From contig NZ_CAJVAS010000006.1 in the NCBI RefSeq assembly GCF_910593845.1, positions 186,001 through 250,000 on the forward strand: a stretch of DNA of 64,000 nucleotides, given 5' to 3'. The first letter of the stretch is position 1. Every line of letters begins with the position of its first letter. Positions 44,427-52,907 of the stretch are shown piece by piece. The notes beneath the pieces were generated by a model. That model was not told where the DNA came from. It did not search any database and saw nothing but the letters and a program-made list of their open reading frames with translations. This stretch comes from Paenibacillus solanacearum (lineage in GTDB: Bacteria > Bacillota > Bacilli > Paenibacillales > NBRC-103111). The position numbers were made by a program, and so were the translations under genes.

Positions 44427-44795
44427 ATGCTGAAAGCGACGATCTCTCAAGTATTTCCGCGGCTCACCCTGTTTCGGGAAGAGAATTACAGAGGGCGCCG
44501 GTTCATCTGGCGCGGCAATGTAGGTCTGCGGAACCTGGAAAGACGGTACGACGACATTGAAAGCTTGCGCTTTTTCTCGCCGAGCGCGAATGCGACGCTT
44601 GTGCTGTTCTCGCGTCCGCGGTTTCAAGGCAGATTCCGCATTTTCCGGGGAAGCGTCAATATTGCCGATCTGGACGATATTATTGCAGGGAGCGATCCGG
44701 AATCATTGATCATTTCGAGCTCCCGCCTGACGCTGGCTCAGATCCGGACGATCCAACGCACCGGCGTATTGCCGCCAGGCTTCAGAACGATCTGA
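44427..44795 (+). CDS. Beta/gamma-crystallin-like small protein
   Basis: A 122-residue protein that reads as a beta/gamma-crystallin domain: two Greek-key motifs, LTLFREENYRGRRFIWRG and LVLFSRPRFQGRFRIFRG, each with the F-x4-F/Y-x-G-like turn, followed by IADLDDIIAG and ESLIISS segments. A C-terminal helix of about 25 residues follows. No signal peptide. The ribosome site AAAGGAGGTGA is perfect, suggesting high translation. Bacterial family members bind Ca2+ through such motifs and include spore or stress proteins (for example Protein S of Myxococcus). It is monocistronic, with a terminator at 44845-44913. Fold assignment by eye. Confidence 0.65.
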   Translation: MLKATISQVFPRLTLFREENYRGRRFIWRGNVGLRNLERRYDDIESLRFFSPSANATLVLFSRPRFQGRFRIFRGSVNIADLDDIIAGSDPESLIISSSRLTLAQIRTIQRTGVLPPGFRTI

Positions 44796-44844
44796 TCCGT
44801 ACCGGACGCAGAGCGTGAACCGCCTCTACGAAGCCATACGAAAG

Positions 44845-44913
44845 CGCACCTTCGGTCTATGCTCCGGCGAGAACCTCGGCGATCGCCCCGGCACGGCTGA
44901 AGGTGCGATTTTT
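44845..44913 (+). terminator. Terminator after the crystallin-like gene
   Basis: CGCACCTTC pairs with GAAGGTGCG across a 45-base loop and is followed by ATTTTT. Confidence 0.6.
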
Positions 44914-45084
44914 ATGACGAATGCCGTTCGTACAGACACCGATCCGCAGCCCTCGGAATACACAAGAAATAGATTGTAGTCCTGAATCACGAATGATATA
45001 TAAGCGTTCCTTATGGGAACGTTCAATAAAATTGATGCTATGCACTCGTCTCATGGGCGAGCTTGCGGCAGGGAGGAAATTGAA

Positions 45085-45576
45085 ATGGATTGGAAAGAAA
45101 CGATGGAAAAAGCGCTGCAGGAAGCGGCCTGGCCGTCCGTCCAGCAGCTCAAGTCGGCGATTGAAACGCTCAACCTGTCGGTGGAGAAGGTGGCCGGCGC
45201 GATTGCGAATCCGGGCAGTTTGCCTTACGGCCGCACGTCGCTGTACCGTACCCCCGAAACGGAAGCCGTGCTCATTCATTTGCCGCAGGGGCGTGAAACG
45301 TACATCCACGACCACGGCTATTCGATCGGCTGCGCCAAGGTGCTGGAAGGCACAATCGCCAACCGGATATACCGGCTGGATGCTTACGGTTATCCGGTGT
45401 ACGCGGGGGAGACGATAATCGAGCCGGGGAGCTTTTATTCCTCGCCCAAAGGTCAAATTCATCAGCTGCGCAACGTCGGTTACGGCCGGGCGGTATCGTT
45501 CCATTTGTACGCGCCGGCACTGAGCGGGGGGAAAAATTACTATCCCTACGAGCAGGTGCTTGATTTTGTCATTTGA
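45085..45576 (+). CDS. Cysteine dioxygenase (cupin, type I)
   Basis: A 163-residue cupin enzyme that oxidises cysteine to cysteine sulfinic acid with O2. The Fe(II) ligands read as His75, His77 (YIHDHGYS) and His126 (GQIHQLRN). Cys83 is placed for a Cys-Tyr cofactor; the Tyr could be Tyr142 in FHLYAPAL. ATG 45085 follows GGGAGGAAATTGAA; the frame is open from 45013 but that part has no ribosome site. The arrangement matches bacterial type I enzymes closely. It stands alone, so cysteine or sulfur homeostasis is the likely role. Confidence 0.85.
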   Translation: MDWKETMEKALQEAAWPSVQQLKSAIETLNLSVEKVAGAIANPGSLPYGRTSLYRTPETEAVLIHLPQGRETYIHDHGYSIGCAKVLEGTIANRIYRLDAYGYPVYAGETIIEPGSFYSSPKGQIHQLRNVGYGRAVSFHLYAPALSGGKNYYPYEQVLDFVI

Positions 45577-45689
45577 CGCATGGTTCCGTTGGAACGATGT
45601 TGGGGCAGTCCATAAAATTTTGCGAGCGGCGCAACTTCTTTCCCTGTTCCTGCGTCCATTTCTAAAAAAAGGAAGGAACTCTGTGCGTT

Positions 45690-46931
45690 ATGCTGAAAAA
45701 GTGGGTTTTGCCCGTTATGGCGGCTGTCCTTGCCCTATGCTCCGGCTGCAGCGAGCCGGCCGCCCGGTCCACGCTGGCCGAGCGGAGCTATAAGGCGTCG
45801 GAGCTGGACTCCCGCATCGTTCAGGCGAGCAACGCTTTCGGCTTGCGGCTGCACCAGGCAACGGTTGCGGCCAAGCCGGACGCCAACGTGTTTGTGTCGC
45901 CGGCGAGCGTATCGATGGCGCTGACGATGGCATACAACGGGGCCGCCGATTCGACGCGGGAAGCGATGGCCAAGGCGCTCGAGCTGCAGGGACTGCCGAT
46001 CGACGATATTAACCGGGCAGGCAAAGTGTGGAGAGACTTGCTGGAGCACCAGGGGGCCGGGGTGCAGCTTACGATCGCGAATTCCATCTGGACGCGAAAA
46101 GGGAAGCCGCTGCTGGAAGGATTTCTGCAAAAAAACCGCGAGTATTACGGCGCGGAAGTGATTCCGATCGACTTCGCGAGTTCGCGTGCGGCCGGCACGA
46201 TCAACAGCTGGGTTAAGAAGCATACGAACGGCAAGATCGAGCGCATCGTAGACGATCGTCCCGACGGGCAGACCATGCTGATGCTGGTGAACGCCATCTG
46301 GTTTAAAGGGCAATGGACGCGGCCTTTCAACGAATCGGCTACGGCTCCGGGGAGCTTCTTCACGTCGCCCGGCGCTTCCCGGCAAGTACCGATGATGGTG
46401 CAGTCCGGCAGCTTCGAATATATGCAGGAGGCCGGATTTCAAGCGGTTCGGCTGCCGTACGGGGACGAACGAAACATGGCGATGCTGCTCTTTTTGCCGG
46501 AAGAGGGGACAGGTCTGGACGGCCTTCAATCGAAGCTGTGGACCGACGCGGAGCTGTGGAACCGGCCGTTTCCGACGCAGCAGGGCGTGCTGGAGCTCCC
46601 CCGGTTCAAGCTGGAATACGGAGGGCGTTTGAACGAAACGCTGCAAGCGCTGGGCATGGGCGAAGCGTTCGATCCGCAGAAGGCGGATTTCTCCGGGATG
46701 GCGCCCGTACCGCCCCGCCTTGCGATCAACGAAGTGATACATAAGACATACGTGGACGTCAATGAGAGAGGGACGGAAGCGGCCGCCGTCACGTCCGTCG
46801 GCATGGCTGGATCGGCACCGCCGAAAAATGTATTCAAGATGACGGTGAACCGGCCCTTCGTCATGGCAATTCAGGACCGGGAAACAGGCAGCTTGCTGTT
46901 TCTTGGCACCGTCCGCGATCCGGTCTCCTGA
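45690..46931 (+). CDS. Serpin-family protease inhibitor, lipoprotein
   Basis: A 413-residue serpin with a lipobox (LALCSGC, Cys near residue 20), so exported and anchored. Family segments include NVFVSPASVSMALTMAYNGA, the shutter-region NAIWFKGQW, and a reactive-centre hinge ERGTEAAAVTSV (residues 359-370) with the small residues that let the loop insert, so it should be inhibitory. By hinge counting, P1 is near Ser375 in the GMAGSAPP stretch, which suggests elastase- or subtilisin-like targets, though loop length can vary. The distal part NRPFVMAIQDRETGSLLFLGTV is typical. The AAGGAAGGA ribosome site is about 13 bases from ATG 45690. Confidence 0.9.
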   Translation: MLKKWVLPVMAAVLALCSGCSEPAARSTLAERSYKASELDSRIVQASNAFGLRLHQATVAAKPDANVFVSPASVSMALTMAYNGAADSTREAMAKALELQGLPIDDINRAGKVWRDLLEHQGAGVQLTIANSIWTRKGKPLLEGFLQKNREYYGAEVIPIDFASSRAAGTINSWVKKHTNGKIERIVDDRPDGQTMLMLVNAIWFKGQWTRPFNESATAPGSFFTSPGASRQVPMMVQSGSFEYMQEAGFQAVRLPYGDERNMAMLLFLPEEGTGLDGLQSKLWTDAELWNRPFPTQQGVLELPRFKLEYGGRLNETLQALGMGEAFDPQKADFSGMAPVPPRLAINEVIHKTYVDVNERGTEAAAVTSVGMAGSAPPKNVFKMTVNRPFVMAIQDRETGSLLFLGTVRDPVS

Positions 46932-46991
46932 ATCGGGCAAAGGCGCAGAAGGGGGCGCGCTGGAACTTATGAAAAAAATGGAAAAATAATC

Positions 46992-47020
46992 TTGTCATAC
47001 CTGACATCACATGGTAATAT
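46992..47020 (+). promoter_or_regulatory. Sigma-A promoter of the ABC-2 exporter operon
   Basis: TTGTCA (46992-46997) and TAATAT (47015-47020) are 17 bases apart, which places the transcription start near 47027, just ahead of the riboswitch-like leader. Confidence 0.75.
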
Positions 47021-47039
47021 ATTCAAAACATTAGTGGAA

Positions 47040-47220
47040 GGGCTTCTAGGGATCCGACGGGTAACCGGGCGAACCGAGCGAAGCCGGGCGCAGTTCAATA
47101 GAAGCGCTACAGCGACGTTGCCGCCGCATCTCGAATATTCGGGACGGCCGGCAGCAGGGGATAGAAGACCTCGTGCAAGTTCCGCCGTTTATAACGGTGC
47201 GAACGGAGCGAGGTCTTTTC
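47040..47220 (+). ncRNA. ykkC-family riboswitch-like leader with overlapping terminator
   Basis: Core elements match the ykkC aptamer: helix GGCTT (47041-47045) with AAGCC (47081-47085) encloses CTAGGG-ATCCG (47046-47056), a small CGG-GTAA-CCG hairpin and GAACCGAGCG (47071-47080). About 70 bases further comes ACGG and then GGGGATAGAAGACC, like the GGGAUAGAAG 3' element of ppGpp- or PRPP-type ykkC RNAs. The terminator stem GAAGACCTCG (47164-47173) pairs with CGAGGTCTTTTC and overlaps that 3' element, as expected for an on-switch. Which ligand it binds cannot be told from this. Confidence 0.6.
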
Positions 47221-47251
47221 TGCTTTAGCAGAGGAAAGGAGACAGGGGAAC

Positions 47252-48244
47252 ATGAAAGCGATAGGTGTGCACGGTTTGACCAAGCGGTTTGCGGTGAAGC
47301 GGAAGGCAGAAGGAATGCTTGGCAGCATGCGTTCCTTGTTCCGGCCGCAATATGCGGAGAAAGCGGCGGTGCAGGGGATCGATCTGGAGGTGGAGCGGGG
47401 AGAGACGCTTGCCTTTCTCGGACCGAACGGGGCGGGCAAGTCGACGACGATCAAGATGCTGACCGGCATCCTGCATCCGACGGAGGGCAGCGCCGAGGTG
47501 CTCGGGCTATGTCCATGGAAGGATCGGGGACGCCTCGCGTACCGGATCGGCTCCGTCTTCGGCCAAAAATCGCAGCTGTGGTACCACCTGCCGCCGATCG
47601 ATTCCTTCGAGCTGATGAGCCGCATCTACGAGCTGAAGCGAGGCGACTACCGCTCCCGGCGGGATGAGTTGGTCCGGCGCTTCGAGCTGGAGCCGTACCT
47701 CCACACGCCGGTGCGCAAGCTGTCGCTCGGCGAGCGGATGCGCTGCGAGGTGGCGGCGGCGATGCTGCACCGCCCGCAGATCCTGTTTCTCGACGAGCCG
47801 ACGATCGGGCTCGACGTGGTGGTGAAGCAGAAGATTCGCGAGCTCATCCTGGACATGAACCGCCAGGAGGGGACGACCGTGTTCCTGACGTCGCATGATG
47901 CGGGCGATATCGAGCAGTTGTGCCGCCGGGCCGTCGTGATCAATTACGGGCAGGCGATCTTTGACGACACCGTCGAGGCGATGAAACGCGACCTGCTCAC
48001 GGACAAATCGATCCGGCTGCAGCTGCTTGAGCCGGGCATGCCGTTTGTCTTCGAGGGCACGCGGGTGCTTCGTCAGACGGACCGCGAGCTTCATCTGTCC
48101 GTGGAGACGCGCCGCGCTTCGATGGAAGAGGTGCTCGCGCATCTCGTGCAGCATTACCGCGTCTCCGACATTACGATTGAGGACCCGCCGATGGAGCGGA
48201 TCATTACGCATATTTACGCAAGGGAAGAAGGCGGTGCTTCATGA
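47252..48244 (+). CDS. ABC transporter ATP-binding protein (ABC-2 type exporter)
   Basis: A 330-residue ATPase. Walker A is GPNGAGKST, the Q-loop region is GQKSQLW, the signature is KLSLGERMRCEVAAAML, Walker B is ILFLDEPTIGLDVV and the H-loop is LTSHDAGDIEQLC. The C-terminal 90 residues are an extra regulatory part. This belongs to the NatA-like group paired with two dissimilar membrane subunits. ATG 47252 follows AAAGGAGAC. It overlaps the first permease gene as ATGA, so translation is coupled. The riboswitch-like leader in front implies ligand control of the whole operon. Confidence 0.9.
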   Translation: MKAIGVHGLTKRFAVKRKAEGMLGSMRSLFRPQYAEKAAVQGIDLEVERGETLAFLGPNGAGKSTTIKMLTGILHPTEGSAEVLGLCPWKDRGRLAYRIGSVFGQKSQLWYHLPPIDSFELMSRIYELKRGDYRSRRDELVRRFELEPYLHTPVRKLSLGERMRCEVAAAMLHRPQILFLDEPTIGLDVVVKQKIRELILDMNRQEGTTVFLTSHDAGDIEQLCRRAVVINYGQAIFDDTVEAMKRDLLTDKSIRLQLLEPGMPFVFEGTRVLRQTDRELHLSVETRRASMEEVLAHLVQHYRVSDITIEDPPMERIITHIYAREEGGAS

Positions 48245-49038
48245 GAACGAAGGCGCTTAAGTATACGGCGGTCGGCCGCATCAGCCTGCGCAATCATTTT
48301 GCCTACGTGTACGACTTCCTTGTTCGTTCCATCTTTCTTGTCGTCATTATGTACATCTTCATTCAGTTGTGGCAGGCTACGTTCCAAGGGGAAGGCAAGC
48401 CGCTGATCGCAGGTTACAGCTTCGAGCAGATCATCTGGTATATCTTGTTCGCGGAGTCGCTTACGATGGCGTTCCCCAGCCTCGCGCTGCGGATCGAAGA
48501 AGAAGTCAAAAACGGCGACGTCGGCTACAAGCTGACGAAGCCGTTCAGTTATATCGGCTACCATTATGTGTCCTACGTGAGCGAAGTGTATGTGCGATTG
48601 GCAGTCAATATAGCGGTCGGCTGTACGCTCGGCATCGCGGTGTTCGGGTTTCCTTCCTTCGGCACGGGCTGGGCCGGATTTGTCATCATGAGCCTCGGTT
48701 CGATTACGGTCAACTTTTTGCTCGGCATGTCGCTCGCGCTTTGCGCTTTCTGGGTGGAGGAGACGCGGGGGCTCGAGTTCGTATACAACAAGCTGCTTTT
48801 TACCGTCGGCGGCATGCTGATGCCGCTGGAGCTGTTTCCCGAAGCGCTGCAGCACGTATGCAAATGGCTGCCGTTTCAGGCGGTGCTGTATTTTTCGGCG
48901 AAGACGGCCGTCCGGTGGGAGGACGTGAGCCTCGTTTCGATGCTGGCGGTGCAGTGGGCTTGGGCGGGGGCGCTTGCGCTGGCCGTCGTCTGGATATATC
49001 GGCGCGGCGTCCGCAAGCTGAATGTCAACGGCGGCTAG
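48241..49038 (+). CDS. ABC-2 family exporter membrane subunit 1
   Basis: A 265-residue protein with about six membrane helices (FLVRSIFLVVIMYIFIQLW, IIWYILFAESLTMAF, GFVIMSLG-type, KLLFTVGGMLMPLEL and others) of the COG4587 type. It starts at the ATGA overlap with the ATPase gene and pairs with the next gene. Such exporters move small molecules, lipids or peptides out of the cell. The EEVKNGDVGYKLTKPFSY loop is typical of this family's cytoplasmic coupling region. Confidence 0.87.
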   Translation: MRTKALKYTAVGRISLRNHFAYVYDFLVRSIFLVVIMYIFIQLWQATFQGEGKPLIAGYSFEQIIWYILFAESLTMAFPSLALRIEEEVKNGDVGYKLTKPFSYIGYHYVSYVSEVYVRLAVNIAVGCTLGIAVFGFPSFGTGWAGFVIMSLGSITVNFLLGMSLALCAFWVEETRGLEFVYNKLLFTVGGMLMPLELFPEALQHVCKWLPFQAVLYFSAKTAVRWEDVSLVSMLAVQWAWAGALALAVVWIYRRGVRKLNVNGG

Positions 49039-49106
49039 TCCGCTGAGGAAGATGTCAAAAGGACGGACGGTCAATGAGAGATGACTTGTTAAGGGGGATG
49101 GAACCG

Positions 49107-49922
49107 ATGGTCGCATGGGCGCATGCCGCGCGCAAGAGTGTCCGGCTGCTTCAGTTCGTCTGGACGTGCTGGAAGCTGAATGTCGCAGGAGCGATGGAGT
49201 TTCGGCTCAGCTTCTTGATGACGGCCGGTATGATGATGGTCAACAATACGGTGTGGATCTTGTTCTGGGGGATTTATTTTCAACGCTTCAACGTCGTGAA
49301 CGGCTGGACGCTGCAAGATGTCATGATGATGTGGGCCGTCAGCGCGGGCGGCTTCGGGCTGTCGGCCGTATTGTTCGGCAACGCCTACCGTCTGGCTTCC
49401 CTCGTGGCCGGCGGGCAGCTGGACGTCTATTTATCGCAGCCGAAGCCGGTGCTGCTGCATTTGCTCGTTAGCCGGATGTCGGTGTCCGCGATCGGCGATG
49501 TGCTGTTTGCGCTGGTGCTGTACGCGATGTTCGGCCATTGGACAGCGGCCGGTCTGCTCAAGTTCGGGCTGGCGCTGCTGATTGCCATGCTGATCTTTCT
49601 CTTCTTCGCCGTAGCAGCGCAGTCGCTCGCGTTCTACATCGGCAATGCGGAAGGGATCGGCCAGCAGCTGTTCAATGCGGTTTTGACTTTCGCGACGTAT
49701 CCGACGGGCATCTTTAAAGGGTGGGGAAAGCTCATCTTGTTCACGGTGCTGCCGGCCGGCTTCGTCAGCTATTTGCCGATCGGGCTGCTCCGCGAAACGG
49801 AAATGCCGTTTGTGCTGGCGGCGCTTGGCATGGCGATGCTGCTTACGGCAGGGGGTGTATGGTTCTTTCATAGGGGTCTGCGGCGCTATAGCTCGGGCAA
49901 TAGGACCGTGCTTCGGGTATAA
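49107..49922 (+). CDS. ABC-2 family exporter membrane subunit 2
   Basis: A 271-residue membrane protein of the COG3694 type with about six helices (FRLSFLMTAGMMMVNNTVW, MMMWAVSAGGFGLSA, LALLIAMLIFLFFAVAAQSL, FVLAALGMAMLLTAGG). It shares the GGQLDVYLSQPKPVLLHLL loop with subunit 1's equivalent region. ATG 49107 is nine bases after AAGGGGG; in-frame ATGs at 49074 and 49098 are less well placed. It completes a three-gene exporter of unknown substrate under the ykkC-like leader. Confidence 0.87.
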   Translation: MVAWAHAARKSVRLLQFVWTCWKLNVAGAMEFRLSFLMTAGMMMVNNTVWILFWGIYFQRFNVVNGWTLQDVMMMWAVSAGGFGLSAVLFGNAYRLASLVAGGQLDVYLSQPKPVLLHLLVSRMSVSAIGDVLFALVLYAMFGHWTAAGLLKFGLALLIAMLIFLFFAVAAQSLAFYIGNAEGIGQQLFNAVLTFATYPTGIFKGWGKLILFTVLPAGFVSYLPIGLLRETEMPFVLAALGMAMLLTAGGVWFFHRGLRRYSSGNRTVLRV

Positions 49923-50045
49923 GTATGCTAATTTTTTTCCTTTAAATATGACAAAGGTTCTATACTTGCTTGGAATTTTTAGGTATAATGAGGGAACCAA
50001 CAAGTCCTAAGAAGGAACGCGTATGTCGAAAAAGGAGACCACCCT

Positions 50046-50504
50046 ATGAAGGCAGAGTTAATCAATCCGTTTCTCGAGTCTGCTAGAGTCGTTATTGAGC
50101 AAGTCGCCAATGTCAGACCGAGCACCGGCAAGTTGGGCATTAAAGACGTGAAGTTTGTGGAGAAATACTTGTGGATCATGATCGGAATGACCGGACAAAT
50201 GCAAGGGGATATCGTCTTCGGGCTGCACGAGGAAGTGGCGCTGCGCATGGTTTCTGCCATGATGGGCGGCTATACGATCACCCAGATGGACGATATGAGC
50301 AAGAGCGCGATATCCGAGCTCGGCAACATGATCAGCGGCAACGCCAGCACGATGCTGTACAACCAGGGCGTTCATGTGGACATTACGCCGCCGAAGCTGA
50401 TGCACTCGGAAATATTCGACGGATTCGCGGTAAAGAAAGCACTCACGATTCCACTCATCATGGACGGCATCGGAGAGCTTGATATCCAGGTTCTAATTGC
50501 ATAG
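50046..50504 (+). CDS. cheX: Chemotaxis phosphatase CheX
   Basis: A 152-residue protein of the CheC/CheX/FliY family, which removes phosphate from CheY-P. The catalytic E-x2-N motif is Glu91/Asn94 in SAISELGNMISGNA. Only one such motif is present, and the protein has the DIVFGLHEEVALRMVSAMMGG helix and a C-terminal strand set typical of CheX dimers. AAAAAGGAGACC precedes ATG 50046. A TATAAT at 49984-49989 could be the -10 of its promoter. A strong terminator follows, so it is monocistronic. A CheY-like fragment is at the left window edge. Confidence 0.87.
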   Translation: MKAELINPFLESARVVIEQVANVRPSTGKLGIKDVKFVEKYLWIMIGMTGQMQGDIVFGLHEEVALRMVSAMMGGYTITQMDDMSKSAISELGNMISGNASTMLYNQGVHVDITPPKLMHSEIFDGFAVKKALTIPLIMDGIGELDIQVLIA

Positions 50505-50535
50505 TTGAAATGGGGAATCGATTACGTGTAATCTT

Positions 50536-50583
50536 GAAAGCGAAGGGTTCCGGACTTCTACGTCCGGGGCCGTCGCTTTTTTG
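50536..50583 (+). terminator. Terminator after cheX
   Basis: AAAGCGA...TCGCTTT encloses GGTTCCGGAC...GTCCGGGGCC, followed by six T. Confidence 0.85.
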
Positions 50584-50657
50584 CATTGAACGGATGCGGC
50601 CACGGCTGCATGACGCATTTCGGCTATGAGGCGAATAGGGGTACAGGGGGCGAATCC

Positions 50658-51434
50658 ATGTCTTTTGAAGGGAAGATTGCCGTCATCACCGGCGCGTCCA
50701 GCGGGATCGGCGCGCTTATGGCGCAAATGCTTGCGGCTCGCGGCGCGGTGCCGGTTCTGATGGCCAGATCGGAGCGCAAGCTGGCGGAAGTGGCCGCAGC
50801 GATAAAAGGAGCGCATGATGTGCATGTGCTCGACGTTACTTCGGCGGAACAAGTAGCGCAAACGATGGAGCAGGTGATCGCCAGACACGGGCGGATCGAC
50901 ATCCTGATCAACAATGCCGGCTACGGCATATTCGAGCCGTTCGTTTCGACGCCGCTGGAAGCGTTCGAGCAGATGATGGACGTGAATTATATGGGCACGG
51001 TCCGCTGCACGAAAGCGGTGCTGCCGCACATGCTGGAGCGCGGGAGCGGGCATATCGTCAACATCGCCTCGATGGCCGGCAAGATCGGCTCCGCCAAGTC
51101 GAGCGGTTATTCGGCGACCAAGCATGCGGTGCTCGGCATGACGAACTGCCTGCGGCAGGAGCTGGTCGGCACGGGGGTACATTTGTCGGCGGTCAATCCC
51201 GGACCGATCGATACGCCGTTTTTCGATACGGCGGACCCGACGGGCCATTACGTGAAAAACGTAAAATGGTTCATGCTCAAGCCGGAGCGCGTCGCCGCCC
51301 AGGTGCTTACGGCGATCGAACGCCGCATCCCCGAAGTTAATACGCCGTTCATGGCGGCGTCGGGCGTGAAGCTGTACCAGCTGTTCCCCCGTCTGTTCGA
51401 CGGGATCGCATATAAGCTGCTGAACAAAAAGTGA
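50658..51434 (+). CDS. Short-chain dehydrogenase/reductase (SDR, DltE/YqjQ-like)
   Basis: A 258-residue classical SDR with cofactor motif TGASSGIG (11-18), NNAG (85-88), and Ser138 with Tyr151/Lys155 (SGYSATK) as catalytic residues; VNPGPIDTPFF follows. The C-terminal LYQLFPRLFDGIAYKLL helix recalls membrane-associated DltE-like members. ATG 50658 is seven bases after GGGGGCG; the upstream in-frame sequence has no ribosome site. The substrate cannot be inferred; neighbours are unrelated. Confidence 0.88.
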   Translation: MSFEGKIAVITGASSGIGALMAQMLAARGAVPVLMARSERKLAEVAAAIKGAHDVHVLDVTSAEQVAQTMEQVIARHGRIDILINNAGYGIFEPFVSTPLEAFEQMMDVNYMGTVRCTKAVLPHMLERGSGHIVNIASMAGKIGSAKSSGYSATKHAVLGMTNCLRQELVGTGVHLSAVNPGPIDTPFFDTADPTGHYVKNVKWFMLKPERVAAQVLTAIERRIPEVNTPFMAASGVKLYQLFPRLFDGIAYKLLNKK

Positions 51435-51632
51435 AGGTCGCTGCCGAGCTTGAGCATGGAGCGCAGCGAAACCATGCGCATCCGCGCTCAGCCTCAGCCT
51501 TTGAGCCGGGCTGCGTTAGGGCAAGGCTGAGCCATACAACCGACGAAATGCGCGGAAACGGGGATACGGGTAAACAGGGATTCCGGGCAACAATATCCGT
51601 GCAATATTACCGGAAAGGAAGAGAGACGCCAG

Positions 51633-52178
51633 ATGCAACCAAACGATAAGCTGCAGCCCGAAGCGGCTGCGGCGGCCATGTTACAGCTGACCATGACTTC
51701 GATCGACAAGCAATGGGGCGTATTGCAGCCTGTATTTGCCGCCTTTACGGCGGATGCCGTGCTGACCCGGGAGCTGGAGGACACGCTGCTGCAGGAATTG
51801 TACGTCGCCGCGCTGGCACTCGAATTGTACGATCTCCCGCATGTGTTCACGGCGGAGAAGGACCGGGAAATCGAGAGCGAGCTGCTGCGCATCCTGGCAT
51901 CGGGAGATTTTGCGCCGCTGGGGCTCGCGGATACGATTCGCCTGCATTATTTGCCGCGGCTGCGCGAAATTCGCAGAGAGGAGACGGCCGATGTCGGCGC
52001 AGCGCTGCTGGAGGCGGCGATCGGCATCTTATACGAGCGGCTGCCGCTGCCGCTGAAGCCGTCCAAGCCGCAGGGAAGTCTGCTCTGGAGCAGGCTGATG
52101 CAGGCGATGGCGCTCTGGATTGGCAAATGGCCGGCGATCGCCCGAGGTTTGAGCGCGGCTCCGCAAAGCCGGCCCTAG
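51633..52178 (+). CDS. Hypothetical helical protein (181 aa)
   Basis: A 181-residue, Leu/Ala/Glu-rich protein that reads as all helical (AAAAAMLQLTMTSIDKQWG, DTLLQELYVAALALELYDL, AALLEAAIGILYERL) with no signal peptide or membrane segment. The last 40 residues are Pro-rich, then WSRLMQAMALWIGKWPAIA. ATG 51633 follows AAAGGAAGAGAG. I do not recognise a family. It lies about 200 bases after the SDR gene and before a shared terminator with convergent marR. Codon use matches its neighbours, so it is probably a real gene. Confidence 0.6.
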   Translation: MQPNDKLQPEAAAAAMLQLTMTSIDKQWGVLQPVFAAFTADAVLTRELEDTLLQELYVAALALELYDLPHVFTAEKDREIESELLRILASGDFAPLGLADTIRLHYLPRLREIRREETADVGAALLEAAIGILYERLPLPLKPSKPQGSLLWSRLMQAMALWIGKWPAIARGLSAAPQSRP

Positions 52179-52348
52179 CGGGTTGGCTGTACAGGACTGT
52201 GCAATCCGGCACTGGCGCTTGGGATTTTGCGTACGCTGGAAAAGCCGCAGCGCGGGCATGCCAAAGAGCGAGCGGTCCAGGCAGTCCGCTTGATGGCGGC
52301 ACGTCAGCTCCGGTCGAGCTTGCCAGCAGAAGTGTTCAGACGAACTAA

Positions 52349-52386
52349 AAAGACTTGGCGAAGCACGTAAGTCTCGCCAAGTCTTT
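52349..52386. terminator. Bidirectional terminator before convergent marR
   Basis: AAAGACTTGGCGA pairs perfectly with TCGCCAAGTCTTT. Confidence 0.8.
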
Positions 52387-52413
52387 CCGTATTCGGTACA
52401 TGTGGACGCGCAT

Positions 52414-52881
52414 CTATTCGGCGTCGATTCGAAATTGTTCCAAACGCGTCTGCAGCTCTCGATGAATACGCAGCAGCGCATCGATGTCTTCCTTGGGCAT
52501 GGAGGTCAAGGCGTCCGCCATTGCACGGTAAGCGTATGCATTTTGTGTGGATTTTCTGGAAATCTCGATTCCTTCCGGAGTGAGCTCTAACTGGACCTCC
52601 CGGCGGTCGCCGCCTGAGGCATTTCGTTCGACCAGACCCATTCGGACAAGTCCGTCAACGCTGACGCTTATCGTGCTTTTGGCCGAATCGAGCTTCTCCG
52701 TCACTTCTTTCAAGGTGATGCCGGGCGTGGAGAAGAGCGTATTCAGTACGGCCATCTGCTGCAGCGTTAATCCAAGCCCGGCGGCGTTCTGCTGCGACAG
52801 GCGGGTTGTGATCTTGCCGATCGCCCACAACGATTGCAGCACGGCAGCCGATTGCTTCACCATCGGATCTTGATAATCCAT
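52414..52881 (-). CDS. MarR-family transcriptional regulator
   Basis: A 155-residue winged-helix regulator (LGLTLQQMAVLNTLFSTPG, KEVTEKLDSAKSTISVSVDGL, RNASGGDRREVQLELTPEG with the wing). MarR proteins repress transport, stress or efflux genes and are released by small aromatic or oxidant ligands. ATG 52881 follows GGGAGG. Its own promoter (TTGATA and TATAAT on the minus strand) is followed at once by two identical-type palindromes, so it should repress itself. No obvious co-regulated gene shares the operator region. Confidence 0.89.
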   Translation of the reverse strand: MDYQDPMVKQSAAVLQSLWAIGKITTRLSQQNAAGLGLTLQQMAVLNTLFSTPGITLKEVTEKLDSAKSTISVSVDGLVRMGLVERNASGGDRREVQLELTPEGIEISRKSTQNAYAYRAMADALTSMPKEDIDALLRIHRELQTRLEQFRIDAE

Positions 52882-52907
52882 CGAAATGCCTCCCGACATA
52901 TGTAATA

